A stretch of 64,000 bases of DNA from Clonostachys chloroleuca (Eukaryota; Ascomycota; Sordariomycetes; Hypocreales; Bionectriaceae), in NCBI GenBank assembly GCA_037952775.1, contig JBANAY010000004.1, forward strand, positions 3,224,001 to 3,288,000, in the 5' to 3' direction. Positions 35,203 to 47,486 of the stretch are shown here, in pieces. Numbering within the stretch: position 1 is the first letter of the stretch; every line of letters begins with the position of its first letter. Under the pieces are notes generated by a model that did no database searches, was not told where the DNA came from, and saw only the letters and a program-made list of their open reading frames with translations. The translations under genes were made by a program, and so were the position numbers.

Positions 35203-37511
35203 ATGGCGTCTAATGCTGCTGGAAAGGGCGTCCACAAGCCCAAACTTACCAGGGCGTACGCGCCCAAAGTTCGCACCGGGTGTCTCACATGGTAAGTACA
35301 TTCGCACCATCCTCCTTGACCAGCGGCCCAACTCTCAAATTCTTCCTTTCTCCATCGATTCATTCATCCATTCAACCAGACCATCAATTATCATGGCGCC
35401 CTCTTCCCGCTGCACCAGCCTCTTAGACTCCTGTGCTCCAAGAGCCCAGTCTTTTGACAGGGCCTAGAGGCTGTTCCAGACTCTTTCCCTCCCCTCCCCA
35501 AAAAAGAACCCCTCCCTCTTCCAAGTTTCGTGTTGGTCCATCACCAGGCCTACCCAAACGGGTAAGGCACAACGTCTCTCGGGGCCGAGCAGGTGTGTGG
35601 ATTCACGATACAGCCACCAACCCGAGAACGAAGCCGGACCGCTGGCCTTCTTTTTGCGAATGCTGAATGGAGAATTATGCTGTGGAGATCCGATCGTATT
35701 GACAGACTTGCAGCAAGTAGGTTGTCCTCTTCGGCCTCACTCATTGGCTTTTATCCGGCGGTTCATGCACGAAGGGTTCATCTGCAGACCATCGTTGTGG
35801 CCGCTGGCAGCCCGTTCCCAGCCCTACGACATCCCTTCCGCTCCAGGCCAAGCCAAGTTTGTCTGCCTATATTTGCGATAGTATTCTGATAAAATGAAAC
35901 ACTAGAGCTCGCCGCAAGAAATGCGATGAAGAGAAGCCCACCTGCCGCCGGTGCAGAGACGGCGGCTGGAAGTGCGATGGTTACGCCCACTTGCCTGGGA
36001 GCACTGCTGGCAGTGCAGTCCTTCCCGGAACCTCCAGCAGCAGAAGCAGCAGCGTCGACAGTAGCCGAAGCAGAGCTGGCACGCCGGCCAGAAGCATCGT
36101 CGTCCGACAGGTGACGCCCTCCTCCAACAACCCCAAAAGTATAGTCAAAAGATCGGATGGCAGCAACACCGCCAGCATCAGCCCCTCCCCTTCGCCTACT
36201 CCCGCCGCCGCCGCCGCCTCCGCCGCCTCCTCCCCTCGGGCCATTCTACGACCGACGAGAATCTTTGCGAACGAAGGAGAAGCCCTCGAGCTGCGCTTCC
36301 TCGGCCACTTCTTCAACTGTACGTTGGGGGATATCGTTCATACAAACGGCCCTCAAGACTTCTGGCGACGGACCCTCCCCTCGCTGGCACAGAGCGAACC
36401 CTTAATCCGCCACGCCGTCACAGCATTGGGCACCACGCATTGGCTGTTTATGGGCCATGAAGTCGCAACCCCAAACCAGATTGCCTCCTCCGAGGCTGTG
36501 CTCAATCACCAGTACAACCAGGCCATCACGCGGCTCGTCCCGCTGATGTCCCACCCCCCAGATTCTAACCCTAATATCCCCCTTATACTTATATGCTGCC
36601 TTCTCTTCGTCTACCTGGAGGCTCTGCGAGGCGCCCGCAACGAGGCATTCCAGCATCTAGCATCTGGCTCCCGTCTCCTTGCTTCGCTGTCAGAGGTATC
36701 CCCAACTCCTCCGGTTTCCGAGGAGACCTTGCGAGAGATTGCCGCCTTGTTCAGGGGGATTGGGTCGGATGTGACACCGTTCACGTATGACAAGATGCTC
36801 TCTAATCTTGCGTCCTTCGCGAACCCAGCCGCCGGGGATAGTGAGGCGGCTCAAAAGCCGTTTGCCAGCTTGGAAGAGGTGTGGGACGAGCTGGCAGAAA
36901 TCGAGATGCAAATGTACGATACCGAATGGGAGTCGGACGAGAGTGGGAAGTGGGCAGACGTACCGCTGGAGCAAAGAGAGGTGGAGCGGGCGTCGTGGGA
37001 GACGGTCAAGAAGCGATTCTTGGTGTGGGAGGCCCGCTTCGAGAGGACACTGGAAGCCCTCGGGTTGGAGAGTGACGAGAGCTACGAAGTCCTGAACCTG
37101 CGGCTGCAACGGCACATGTGGAGGCTGATGGTGGACGATGACGAAGAAGAGTCGTGGGACGCGGATCCCACGATGGAGCCGGATGAGTGTGCGAAAGTCA
37201 TGGACCAGGTGGAGCGGCTGCTGTCTATGACACCGTCTACGATGCGTGTCTTTACCCTGCACGCCGACCTCATCCCCGCGCTGATTGTCGTGTACGGTTC
37301 GTGTGCGGACACGGCAGTGCGGCGGCGGGCCATCACCCTGCTACGGCTGCGGAGGAGGAGAGAGATTGTTTGGGACAGCGAAGAGATTGCGCAGTTCCTC
37401 GAGGCAGACTTGGAGCGGTGTCTTGCTGGGGCAAAGAAGGCTGGTTGGCCTGAGATAGGGCCATGTGCGGACAGGAAGGCCTTGTTGTTCTATCGACCTC
37501 TGGAAACATGA
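35203..37511 (+). CDS. Zn2Cys6 transcription factor with an inferred 3-nt microexon
   Basis: Exons 35203-35291, 35714-35716 and 35906-37511 give about 565 residues. Exon 1 ends inside the second Cys codon (RTGCLT then TG) at a GTAAGT donor. The last exon opens mid-codon with A then GCT CGC CGC, encoding ARRKKCDEEKPTC. Direct joining makes a stop (TGA) and a zinc cluster one residue short. A 3-nt exon CAA at 35714-35716, preceded by TTGACAGACTTGCAG and followed by GTAGGT, restores GCLTCKARRKKCDEEKPTC with perfect C-x2-C-x6-C-x6-C-x2-C-x6-C spacing. CAG in the GAGCAGGTGTG context near 35590 is a weaker alternative. A Ser/Thr/Pro-rich linker follows, then a C-terminal fungal TF regulatory region (TALGTTHWLFMG and DSNPNIPLILICCLLFVYLEALRG are typical of the Fungal_trans_2-type helical domain). 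It is nuclear; targets are unknown. Confidence 0.82.
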
Positions 37512-40500
37512 ACGACTGGTAGAGATGACGAGTGACAAGCCATTCAGACCATCGCCTACTCTCCGAAATCCTACGCTCGACGTCTTTCTTGTTCTAATCG
37601 GCCTTGACATCGCCTATACCTGCTATCTATAGCTACATACTATACAGGCTATCTACTAAGAGTCAAGAGGTGGAAACGCCCGAAGGCATAGCAGTTACTG
37701 GAAATAGGCTTCGACTATCGCTACTATGGTACATACCATTTTCAAGGGATTTTGTCGCACGCGTTCTCATGCCTAGGGCTATTGATTTGGGGTTAAGCAA
37801 TACGACTCGTTGGATACTTTGCTGGGGGTTGATAATGAAGGCTAGGCAAGCTGTGAAGCACCGCACAGGCGATTCCTCGAGGTTCTCGGTAGACCCCAGC
37901 AGCGAATGCGAACGCCGACGAACGATGGACAGATACTCCGTCGGTGATAGACGGAGAAGAAGAGATGGAACGGAGAGTTGTGCACTCCGGGGGAATGTAT
38001 TAGGGATACCAAACCAACTTATCTCATGGCGGCGGTGCGGCTCGGTCACAAATTACAGATGCAAACTGAAGTAAAAATAAAATAAAATAATCTCATCCTC
38101 CCAAGTGAATATCAAAACATGGTCAATTCGTTGATTCGGCCTCATTATTTGCTGGAAGTGGGCAGTGCATTGTAGTCATGGCCTTCTAAGCAGCAGTCAG
38201 CGCACCTGGGTGTTTCAAAACAAAGCAATTTGTCATGAATTCTCGCACTCGTCTTACGCCTTGATCTCTGTCCATGCTACGAGTGGTAATTAACAGCGAA
38301 GCCGTGCAAATAGGCTCCCTCCCCGACTGGTTATGATGACATCGCCATGGGTGAGTGGAGTCATCCAACGAATTGGTCCGGGGCTGAGATACCGAGGAGC
38401 GTTTTTTTGGAACTTTGTCGAGCAGGTTCTTCGGTGGTTTCCCCTCTTCCTTCCTCCCAGTCTTCTCGGATATTTACTAGCGCGGAATCCATGGAAGGCG
38501 AAAAGGTGGATGTGGAAAGGGGGGCACATATGCACGCTTAGGGGAGGCCGTATTCCTTATTCAGCATCGTGATTTGTTCCCTCCCACGACTTTAAAACGG
38601 CGCCTAGGCCGGTGTGCTCCAATTATTAATACGAAACCGGGCAGTAGAGCGAGGTCCATCACTACAGCGAGACCCGAATATGGCAAAAGAGAGAAGGACT
38701 CTTGGCGCTCGCCGTTTCGTCACCGAAACGAGTTGGCCGAGATCTGGCAGAAAGGCGGGGTAAGGGGAGGAAGGTGTCGTGATTGATGATGATTCCTTGA
38801 TTTCCATGTGCGGTTGGTTGGCTGTTTGACCATTGTTTACGTACGAACGCATGGTTGGATGGAACATGCAAAGATGCCAGAGCCAGGGGGAGGGCAAGGG
38901 GCCTAGGGCCGTTCTGGAACCATTTCCGACCCTCGCATTAAGCGAGCGAGCGTATAAGATGCGCGTTGGGTACGATATCTTGAGAGGGATTGGCTCATGA
39001 GTATCGGGCTGCCAAAAAAGAAAGGAACAATGCTCCTTTTCATGGGGAGTGGCAGTGCAGTTAGCATTCAGCTCCTGCTAGTCGGTCTGGGGGCCCGCGC
39101 CACTGCTATTTTAATGCGTTTTGGCTTCATAGGATCTTGGTGATTGTTCCGATGCCGCGGGCGATTGCCAGTCTGTGCTTATGGCGCGTAGAGAGTACTT
39201 GTGTGTTCGAATTGCGTGCTGGGATATATTGGCACTACGTACATCCATTAGCTCCGTGTGGAGAATTGCTGAAGTGCAAAAAAGGATGCAATGCAGCGGC
39301 GGTCCAGCTTTCCGCCACTGGATTAAAAATCGAGCTCCACATGGACGACAGGGTCGTGTCAGCCTTATTGAGAGAAGGGGAAGCTTTGGTTAGGGATAGG
39401 CTGGGATGGTTGGTTGTGTTAGCCAGGTTGGCGCACACACCGTCTGAGGGTTGCATCCATTTCATCAGGGTAAACAGAAACAGAGCGCTGGGAGGACACA
39501 TAAAACCACGCGGAGAAGGCATCGATAGGATCGGTGGTGCCACCTTCTGCTCCTGGACAGCGACGTAAGATGTGTTTCCACTGGAGTGTTTGAGTTTGAG
39601 AGATGAGCATTTCAGATGCAGGCATGTCCGGACAGCCCCGGTTGTCTCACCCCACATCACGGTGTCTGCTACCATTCAGAGCAGATGGCGACATGTTGGC
39701 ATTCGGCTCCCGGCACCACTGGGATGGGCTATGCCGTATTCTGCAACGATAGCTCGAGGTTAGCCATTACAATCGACATTACAGGCTCAAGGAGCAGGGA
39801 GAGCTCGCTGTCGCGTGCCTCTGGGACAGAGGTGCCGGTAAGCTTGCCCATGCGGGAATAAGCATACTCGCACCGTTGTGCAACGATTTTAGTCCAGGGC
39901 ACAGCGGTGCTTATAACATTGCCTTCCCTGACTCGCTGTTTGCCGGATACAGGAGCGCCCAGAGGAGATCCCATGAGCGTTCCTTCGTGTTTCTACTGCC
40001 AGATCCAACCATATTGTCGTGGGTTGATTAGCAACTGGAGAGCAGTAAAGTAACAGAGGCATCCCGTAATGTGTTGGCAGTCCAGTGGAGATTGCTGTTA
40101 CGTAGGGGCTGCCTCGACGCCCAGGTAGGCGATTAATCAAGAAGATCTCGTCCGAGCTCCTGGGCGGTTGCCCGAGTGGCTGATCGGTACTGTCGTGTTT
40201 GGCTGTGTACCGGTCCTGTACGGGTGAGCACTAGCTGGGAGTTGAAATGGGCTGGTCGTGAAGAACTCGGAGCAGATTGAAAGGGGTGGACAGAGGGCAG
40301 GGAAGGGGAAAGCTAATTTGTTTCCAGTATCTGGTTCCTGCCGCGGCTTCCATATTGGTGAGAGCCAAGCACATCCCATGCATTCAATGCTTGCTTCCAT
40401 ACAAAATGCACCCAAGTAGGTACAATCGGCCGCCACTCCTTCAGGTCTGCATTCACCCACAGGCAGCAGGCTTGGCCCAGCGTTAGGGGTTGAGGTGCCT

Positions 40501-41678
40501 ACGGTTGAGTGGCTCAGCCCCCGCAATATCGAGAGGATTAGTTCGTCGGCGCTAGAGGAACTTCTGCCAGCGGCTCTGTCTTAGGGGGCTGTTTGCTCGT
40601 GTGCAGCGGCCATGACTCAGCAGCGACCAACTCCGACCTGAGTCAATGGCAAGTGATCGCGTGCCTCGATAACTACAAATGCTTTTTTTCTTGGTGATAT
40701 TAGTTGGTGTTGGCTGGTGGACCCTCAGTATGCGCTGTGGTGCTGGTTGTTGGTTATTGGGCATACTAGGACAGGACAGGCATCTAACCAGCACCGCTAG
40801 CTGCTTTTCTTTTCTTTTTGGCCCACGGAGGCGTCCAACCAGACCACCACAGTAACGGCGGCCGCGGGACGGGAAGGGAGGGAGGGTCCAAGGTGCAGCT
40901 AGCTGGGGCATTCAGGACTGCTGGAAGCCCAGACAGGCACGCGACCAATTTCTTTTTATTGCCTGCTCGTGTTTCTGGGGTGCGGTGCGGCCTAGCTGCA
41001 ATACAATCCCGCAGGTACGGTTGGTTATGGCCTCCCATGTATCTAGTGATAGTCCTTCAGCCTTGGCGGAGGCCTGGCTGGCCAAGCCCTTGCCGCTGGC
41101 CTGGACTGAGCTTTTCCCTGCCGTTTGCCTCCTCGCTCGCTCGGACCTGTTGGCGGAGTTGCTGGCCAAGGGGCTTTTTCGCGTGGACGGTGGGTGGCTA
41201 TTCCGACGTGATCTTGGTTCTGCCTGGCCATCTCCATCTCCATCTCATGCGTCTTTCCCTCATTCTTCTCCTCTCCCCTTGTAATCCTCTGCTCCCTTTC
41301 GTGCTTGAGTAGGGACGCCCCACGACGCCTGCTTCTTTCGTTCTGTTTTCTTTTCATTGTTCTTTCGCGGCCCCGTTGATCTGTCTCGTCGGATCTCCAC
41401 GCCTTGACATCATCGTACTCGCGCCAAAATACGCCCATTGCCTACTACAGGCATACATACATCGATCACCATCGACTGGCTGGTTGGCTGACGCTTTCCC
41501 ATGGTTTCTCCCCGGGAAAGCTGCTTCTGCTCCTTCCCCCTGGCCCCCCCCCCCCCGTCAACACTCGTACCCTCCTTTACAGCATAGATTTCCTTATATT
41601 CACTGGCGATTCATCCTCCTCCAGCAATCGTAATTATCGTACGCCCTCGATAGATTCCTGGGCCTCGAGTTGCCCAAT
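37512..41678. other. Long gene-free stretch (4.2 kb)
   Basis: This runs from the 3' flank of the Zn2Cys6 regulator to the upstream region of the sulfatase-like gene. Short frames occur on both strands (for example 39137-39568 plus and its antisense 39235-39675), without domains. From about 41220 to 41680 the plus strand is CT-rich (TTCTCCTCTCCCC and similar) and has a C13 run at 41544-41556, as expected of a fungal promoter and 5' leader for the gene at 41679. Confidence 0.5.
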
Positions 41679-44600
41679 ATGTTCTCTCTGTCGTTCCCGC
41701 TCGCTCCCCTCACATTCACGAGCTTCTGCTCCTCGCTTATATTCACTAAATTCATCACTCTCGGTACACATTTCCACGCCGTGCCGTTCCTGGCCTTCGT
41801 GTTCTACCTGCCGACGTTTTTTCTCTTCGACTTCATTGCGATATGTTTTCTTAGATTCCTCCTGAACCCTGTGCGCGGTTGGTTCAGCCTGCTGGGCTTC
41901 ATCATTGGCATTCTCATCTCGTAAGTTCTCCTCAGACTCGTCTTGCACTGTGAATTTTTCTCCCTCGTCTACTCCTCCCGCTGCCTGGACAGGTAAAAAC
42001 GAGTTCTTCTCAGTTTTTCTCCTCTCCATCTTCCGGCTTGGGTGCGTTTGCTCCCAGTGACCGCTCCTGTTTCCCACGGGCCGTTAGCTCTGCGACAAGA
42101 CACCCCTGATCGACACCCGCTAAATCTAAAATTCAAACCGCCAACCTAAAACAAGGGAGAGTGAAGGAGAGACATTTTTGCTAACGTTTTGATGCCCCTG
42201 CGCGCGACAGCCTCTTTACTTTGTGTGGTGCTGCTTCGCAGCTGGGTTTCTTCTACAAGACGGGTGGTGAGCTTGCCTGGCATGAGGCAACCTCTTTCGC
42301 GACCAACAAGGATGGGTTGAAGGTCCTGCTTTCCGGCAGCTGGGCGGTGCTCGCCTCTGCCGGTCTCCTCATGGGTGTTTCCTTTCTCCTACAGACCCTC
42401 TGCTACCGAGTTGTGGGCCTGTTCAACTCGGCACTTGGCGCAAGCTTCATAGTCCCAGTCGCGCAGTTCGTCCTGACCAGATGCCAAAGGGCGCAGTTCC
42501 ATATCATCCGGAAGACGCAGTACTATCTCCTCAGGGGCCCAGCGCACGATGAAGAGTCGGAAGTCGGGTCCATCAACTCGGACCTCCCAAGCAGTATTGA
42601 TTCGGATTCCGAGTCGCACAATTTCCTTGGCGACGGTGAGAAGGACGAGGAGGGTGGTGGCCGCGGAAAATTGGCACGAATGATCATCCAGATGCGAGAT
42701 TGGTGGGCTATCAGGGTGGCTGTTGTGCTCTTCTTCCTAGTCGCCCTGCTTGTTCGCCCTCACCGGCCATACGACCACATGTCGATCACCCTGCCAGTGT
42801 CAATGCTTAACATCTTCAGGCCCGAGTCAGACTACTGCTCCGAGCAACGACGAATTCACGTTAATCCGTTCCCTTTCCCGCATCTTCTCTCCGAAAAGAA
42901 CTGGGAGGCGCCCAACGAGCACTTCAGGGGTTGGGCTCCTGGTGCGCGGAACGAGCAGGTCCTCAACTACCGATATTGGAATCCTGAGTGGATGCCTGAG
43001 GAGGTTCACCGAGGGTTTGAGAGATGGGATCCCAGACGATTCGAGAAGATCGGTCTTCCTCCCCCGCCTCCTCCGTTTGGACATCACGGACCTGGGGGGC
43101 CTGGAGGACATGGAGGGCCTTGGGATCATCATGGACCTCCTGGCCCTCATCACCCGCATCACCCTCCTCCTCCACCTCCTCCGCCGCCGCCACCTCCTCC
43201 GTTCGGTGGTCACCATCATCCTCCCCCATTTCCTCCTCCTCCGCCTCCCCCGTTCGGTCGACATCCTCCTCCACCACCGCCTGCATTTGGACATTTCCCT
43301 AGGGACGAGGAACATCATCATCCTAAGGGGATGAAGAAGCAGATGTGCCCAAGTATCCCGGAATACTCACCATTCTACAACCCAGTTGACGACCCATTGA
43401 AAATCTCGAACCTGGACAACGACATCCTCAAGCCCCTTAAAGGAGCCCTATCGGACGGCTCAGTCAAGATTAAGCATGTTGTGTATATCCTGATGGAGAG
43501 CTTGCGCGAAGAGCTCTTCCCGCTGCAGCAAGACTCTTTCATCCACAAGAACATTTTGAACGCGAACGAGGAGGAGGAGAGGGACGAGATGAACCGCCGC
43601 CTTGCGGACTTGACACCCCATATCGAGATGATCACTGGTGTTGCGGGCAATTTCAGGGCCGCCAATGGGTCTTCGTATGAGCGCTCGAAGCTCAAATGGC
43701 AAGACTCCAGCAAAGAGGGTTTCGGAGGTATCAACATCGTTGGAGGGACGACCGGCTCGACAATGTCTACGAAGAGTTTCGGGACCAACTTCTGCGGCAC
43801 GTGGGGTATGCCTGTCGAGAAATTCGAGGAGTACGCGACGGACAGCTACCAGCCTTGCCTGCCGCAGATCATGAACCTAATGAACGAATTCAAGAGCGAC
43901 GACAATAAATCGGACGACTACAGGGAGTGGAAGTGGCATCCCAAGTTCTTCATGTCCGTCACGGAGGGCTACGACCATATGGACAAGTTTGACCGCAAGA
44001 TTGGCTTGGAGGAACGGGTGTGCGAGGCCGAGCTGAAGGAAGACATCGAGCGCAACGTCACGAGCGGCGAGGGCCAGAAGATTGGCTACTTTGGCTTCGC
44101 CGAGCCGATCCTCAAGCCCTACATCACCGACTACCTCACCAACGCGACCAAGAACAAGGAGCGCATCATGATGGCGCACTTCACCAGCACCACCCACCAC
44201 CCCTGGGAGCTGCCCTGGTACTTCAACATGACCGACTACATGCCGAGCAGCGGCTTGCAGAACTGGCACAAGGACTTCAACAAGTACATCAACACGATCC
44301 GCTTCCACGACCTCTGGATGGCGGAGCTGATGGCCCTCTTCGACGAGCTGGGCATTGCAGACGAGACCCTCATCGTCTTCGCCGGCGACCACGGGCAGGC
44401 GTTCAAGGAGGACGCACGCAAGACGGGCACGTACGAGAACGGCCACATCAGCAACTACCGTGTCCCCATCACCTTCCGGCACCCGCACCTGCCCCGGTAC
44501 CAGTACAACGTCAACGCGACGACCGTCTCGACGCTCCCCACGATCCTGGACCTGCTCATCAACTCGGGCTCCCTCAACGAGAAGGACAGGGCCGTCGCCT

Positions 44601-44974
44601 CCGACCTGATCCAGGACTACGAGGGCCAGTCCCTGATCCGCCCGTACAAGACGAGCCACAACGGGCGCCGCGCGTGGAACTTTGGCATCACCAACTCGGG
44701 CGCGGGAATGCTCGCTGTCACGAGTGCCGACTCGCCGTGGAGGCTAGTCATGCCCCTCGACAAGACGTTCGAGTACAGCCTCAGCAACCTCGAGGAGGAC
44801 CAGCAGGAGGAGCACGCCCTCACCGCCTGGACGTTCAAGGACCTGCTCAAGAGCGCGAAGAAGGAGATGGGCGAGGGGGCGGTTGAGTGGGCCAAGGAGG
44901 CCGAGGCCATCGGCAAGTGGTGGAGGAAGGACCGGCAGCGGCTGTGGCGGTATCACGAGATTGAGGAGACATGA
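41679..44974 (+). CDS. Membrane sulfatase / LTA-synthase-like protein with a Pro/His-rich insert
   Basis: Two exons, 41679-41920 and 42211-44974, joined across a 290-nt intron (GTAAGT..GCTAAC..CGACAG), giving about 1001 residues. Several TM helices lie in residues 1-160 and another at about 245-265 (VAVVLFFLVALLV). A striking Pro/His/Gly-rich insert spans about 361-455. A large extracytosolic alkaline-phosphatase-fold domain follows: HVVYILMESLREELFP (first metal Glu), NIVGGTTGSTMSTKSFG (candidate Thr/Ser nucleophile near 591), MMAHFTSTTHHPWELPW and LIVFAGDHGQAF (metal Asp-His). This order is that of the sulfatase/LtaS-type phosphoglycerol or phosphoethanolamine transferases. Fungal members are annotated as sulfatase-domain proteins. 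The reaction is unproven, and a lipid-headgroup or GPI-related transfer is as likely as sulfate hydrolysis. A (TTC)n tract follows the stop. Confidence 0.87.
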
Positions 44975-45593
44975 TCATAGCGTGCATATCTTCTTCTTCT
45001 TCTTCTTCTTCTTCTTCTTCTTCTTCTTCTTCTTCTTCTTCTTCTTCTTCTTCTTTATCTTAAACAAAAAGACATGTCTTGTTTCTGGGCTGCTGGTTAG
45101 CATATGGGTTATCAGGGAGTTTTTTGGGATCTTGATGCTTCTCCGTGTTGCATTTTCTTGGATTTAGCTTTGCATATCACTCGGAGCGGTGCATATGGGC
45201 TTTGCTTTCTGAAAGAAATCTTACATTAAGTCATAATACATGTTGATTACGATATATTTCATAACTATAAATTGACCTCTCTACTATTCTCACTTGGCTC
45301 ATCCATCCTCAAGACCGTCTGTAGTTAACTACATACCTTATCAATAGGTGTAACTTGCAGCACCGGCAATGAAGTCAATCCAAACTCAAGGTCGTTTTAA
45401 TGATATGCAGATAGTAGAGGGAATGTGTCGTATTCTCTTGCCATTTTCAGACAGATCCCGGTGTAGAGATCCGATTACCTGATGCTTATCTCTCGACTAT
45501 CCCCACAGCACGTTCCCTCATATAACACCGCCCTGACACCATCGGGTTGACCTGCCGGAACTGAACTACTGGCAAACAGTCAGTATCAACACC
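44975..45593. other. Intergenic with a TTC microsatellite
   Basis: A 619-bp gap between two genes on the plus strand. It begins with a long TTC tract in the presumed 3' UTR of the sulfatase-like gene and ends as promoter of the M24 peptidase gene. Nothing else recognised. Confidence 0.55.
44990..45055 (+). repeat. (TTC)n microsatellite, about 22 units
   Basis: Uninterrupted TTC/CTT repeats start 15 bp after the stop codon at 44974. Such tracts are length-polymorphic. The position in the 3' UTR would give a polypyrimidine stretch in the mRNA. Confidence 0.95.
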
Positions 45594-47042
45594 ATGGCGG
45601 CCAATTACCCCCGCGAGAAGCAGCCTCTCCAAGGATCGCAAGATTCCGCTCCAATTCCACCGCGACAGAGGCACCGATGCGCCAAATACTGGGCGCTGCT
45701 CCTCCTGGTCCTCGGCTGCTGGTCCATGCTCAGTCTGCTGCCGGAAGATGGTCCCGACGAGGCTTCTTCTCCCAGCCCAGCAGCAGAGCTGGAGGCGTGC
45801 GCGTGGTCGCACCTCGAGCGGCACGCACCGCTCCTCGACGTGCCGCCCATCCCCAGGTCCGAGTTCCTGCGGCGCCAGGCCACGCTGGCCGCCGCCCTCG
45901 AGGCCGCGGGCGTCGACGCCTTCATCGCCGAGCCGTCGGCGTCCACCGCCTACTACGCCAACGTCTCCTCCAGCTTCGACCTCTCGGAGCGGCCCTTCCT
46001 GGTCGTGATCGACAGGCGCGGGCAGTTCACCACCCTGGTGCCCAAGTTCGAGGAAGGGCGCATCGCCAAGCTGGAGATGGTCTATGATACTAGGACGACA
46101 ATCACCTGGGGCGAGGAGGAGTCGCCGTACGATCCCCTGGTGAGGACCGCGGGCTTGTCCAAGGTCATGGTAGACGAGCACGCCAGGTACATGATCGTGG
46201 CGGGCCTGCAGAAGGTTGGGGTGGAGGTCATGCCCATGTCGGACGCCGTCCAGTCGCTGAGATCGGTCAAGACCGACGCCGAGATCACCATCCTCAAGGG
46301 CATGAACGCCTTCACGTTAGAGCTGGTACGTTCGCTGCAGAAGTGCATCCAGGTCGGCGCGACGCAGGAGGCAGTGGTGGACGCCGCGCAAGGCCTCTTC
46401 ACCCGCGCCGGCGTGGGCGAGGGATACTGGTCGATCGTGCTGTTCGGCCACCAGGCCGCGTACCCGCACGGCGGCGAGAGCGGCCGGACGCTGCAGGACG
46501 GCGAGTTCGTCCTCATCGACATTGGGTCGATACTCCACGGCTACGGCAGCGACGTGACGCGCACCATTCTTCCGGTGGGAGCCACCGTCAGCGACGACCT
46601 CATGGGCATCTGGCGCACCGTCCACGCGGCGCAGTCGGCGGCCTTTGAGCGCATGAACGTCAATGAGACGTGCTCCGACGTCGATGCGGCATCGAGGGCT
46701 GTCGTCGAGAAGGCTGGGTTTGGTCCATTCTTTACGCACCGTCTGGGCCACGGTCTTGGTCTCGAGATGCACGAGCCGCCCTATCTGAACGGCGCCAACT
46801 CCCACAAACTGAAGGCTGGTGAAGTTGCAACAAATGAGCCGGTAAGAAGACACCCCGTGTCTCATTTTCTTTTAGAATAGATACTAATGTGATGATAGGG
46901 CATCTATGTGACAACGGAGCAGGCAGGGCTGGTGGGTAAGAAGATTGGCTTCGGTGTCAGGCTGGAGGATCCGATTCTCGTTACCGAGACTGGCGGATTG
47001 CCTCTTACCGCGCGCAGAGCGCAGTCTCCATGGGATCCTTAG
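45594..47042 (+). CDS. M24-family metallopeptidase (Xaa-Pro dipeptidase/aminopeptidase type), membrane-anchored
   Basis: Two exons, 45594-46841 and 46899-47042, joined across a 57-nt intron (GTAAGA..ACTAAT..GATAG), giving about 463 residues. A polar N-terminus is followed by one hydrophobic helix at about 31-48 (WALLLLVLGCWSMLSLL), predicting a type II membrane or secreted enzyme. The creatinase-like N-domain comes next (about 80-230), then the pita-bread M24 domain. The five metal ligands are visible: D in VLIDIGSILHG, D in GSDVTRTI, H in HRLGHGLGLEMHEPP, E in ATNEPGIYV (formed across the splice) and E in RLEDPILVTETG. It should cleave X-Pro bonds at N-termini with two metal ions. N-glycosylation sequons (for example NVSS, NETC) fit an extracytosolic position. 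Confidence 0.9.
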
Positions 47043-47486
47043 GTGAATGACCACTTGGCCAAGGCTTCAGAGCTACGAGTATTAAGCTTCCTTGTAGACA
47101 TCAGAGAGGCATGTTGGAACCTGTAAGATTTGGCATGAACGTGTCATCATCGCGTTTTACCGAATAGATATAGATGGCCATAGATGATTTACATTGATTT
47201 GTATTTGAAAAGTCAGTCCCTAACTTAGACAATTCACCATCTACTTCAATATCACGTTCAGTCTACGGCCAGATGCAATGCGCCTCTTGAAGGCATCGAG
47301 CCAATCAGAGCTCTCTGATCTGCTACGCATAGCGCTAAAACCGGGACCCTCATAACCTCCACCCAAAATCGTCATCGCCTGGCCTCGCTCATCGCCATCG
47401 TCATCGCCTATTTCATCGCCCTTGTAAGAATGTATTAATATAGTTAATCTCACAGTTCCCATATATTGTACCATATAGACACAGCC
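47043..47486. other. Short intergenic region
   Basis: A 444-bp gap holding the 3' UTR of the M24 peptidase gene and the promoter of the PAF-acetylhydrolase-like gene. A run of TCATCGCC units (about 47373-47422) is mildly repetitive. Nothing else recognised. Confidence 0.5.

Noticed and set aside
39137..39675. Overlapping sense and antisense frames of about 145 codons
   Set aside because: Neither shows domain-like sequence, splice partners or consistent composition.
43877..44886. Long frames on both strands over the sulfatase-like gene (about 260-290 codons)
   Set aside because: They are shadows caused by high third-position GC in the real coding frame, which carries the conserved metal and nucleophile motifs.
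45486..46181. 231-codon minus-strand frame over the M24 peptidase gene
   Set aside because: Antisense of a GC-rich exon. The plus-strand frame has the full set of metal ligands.
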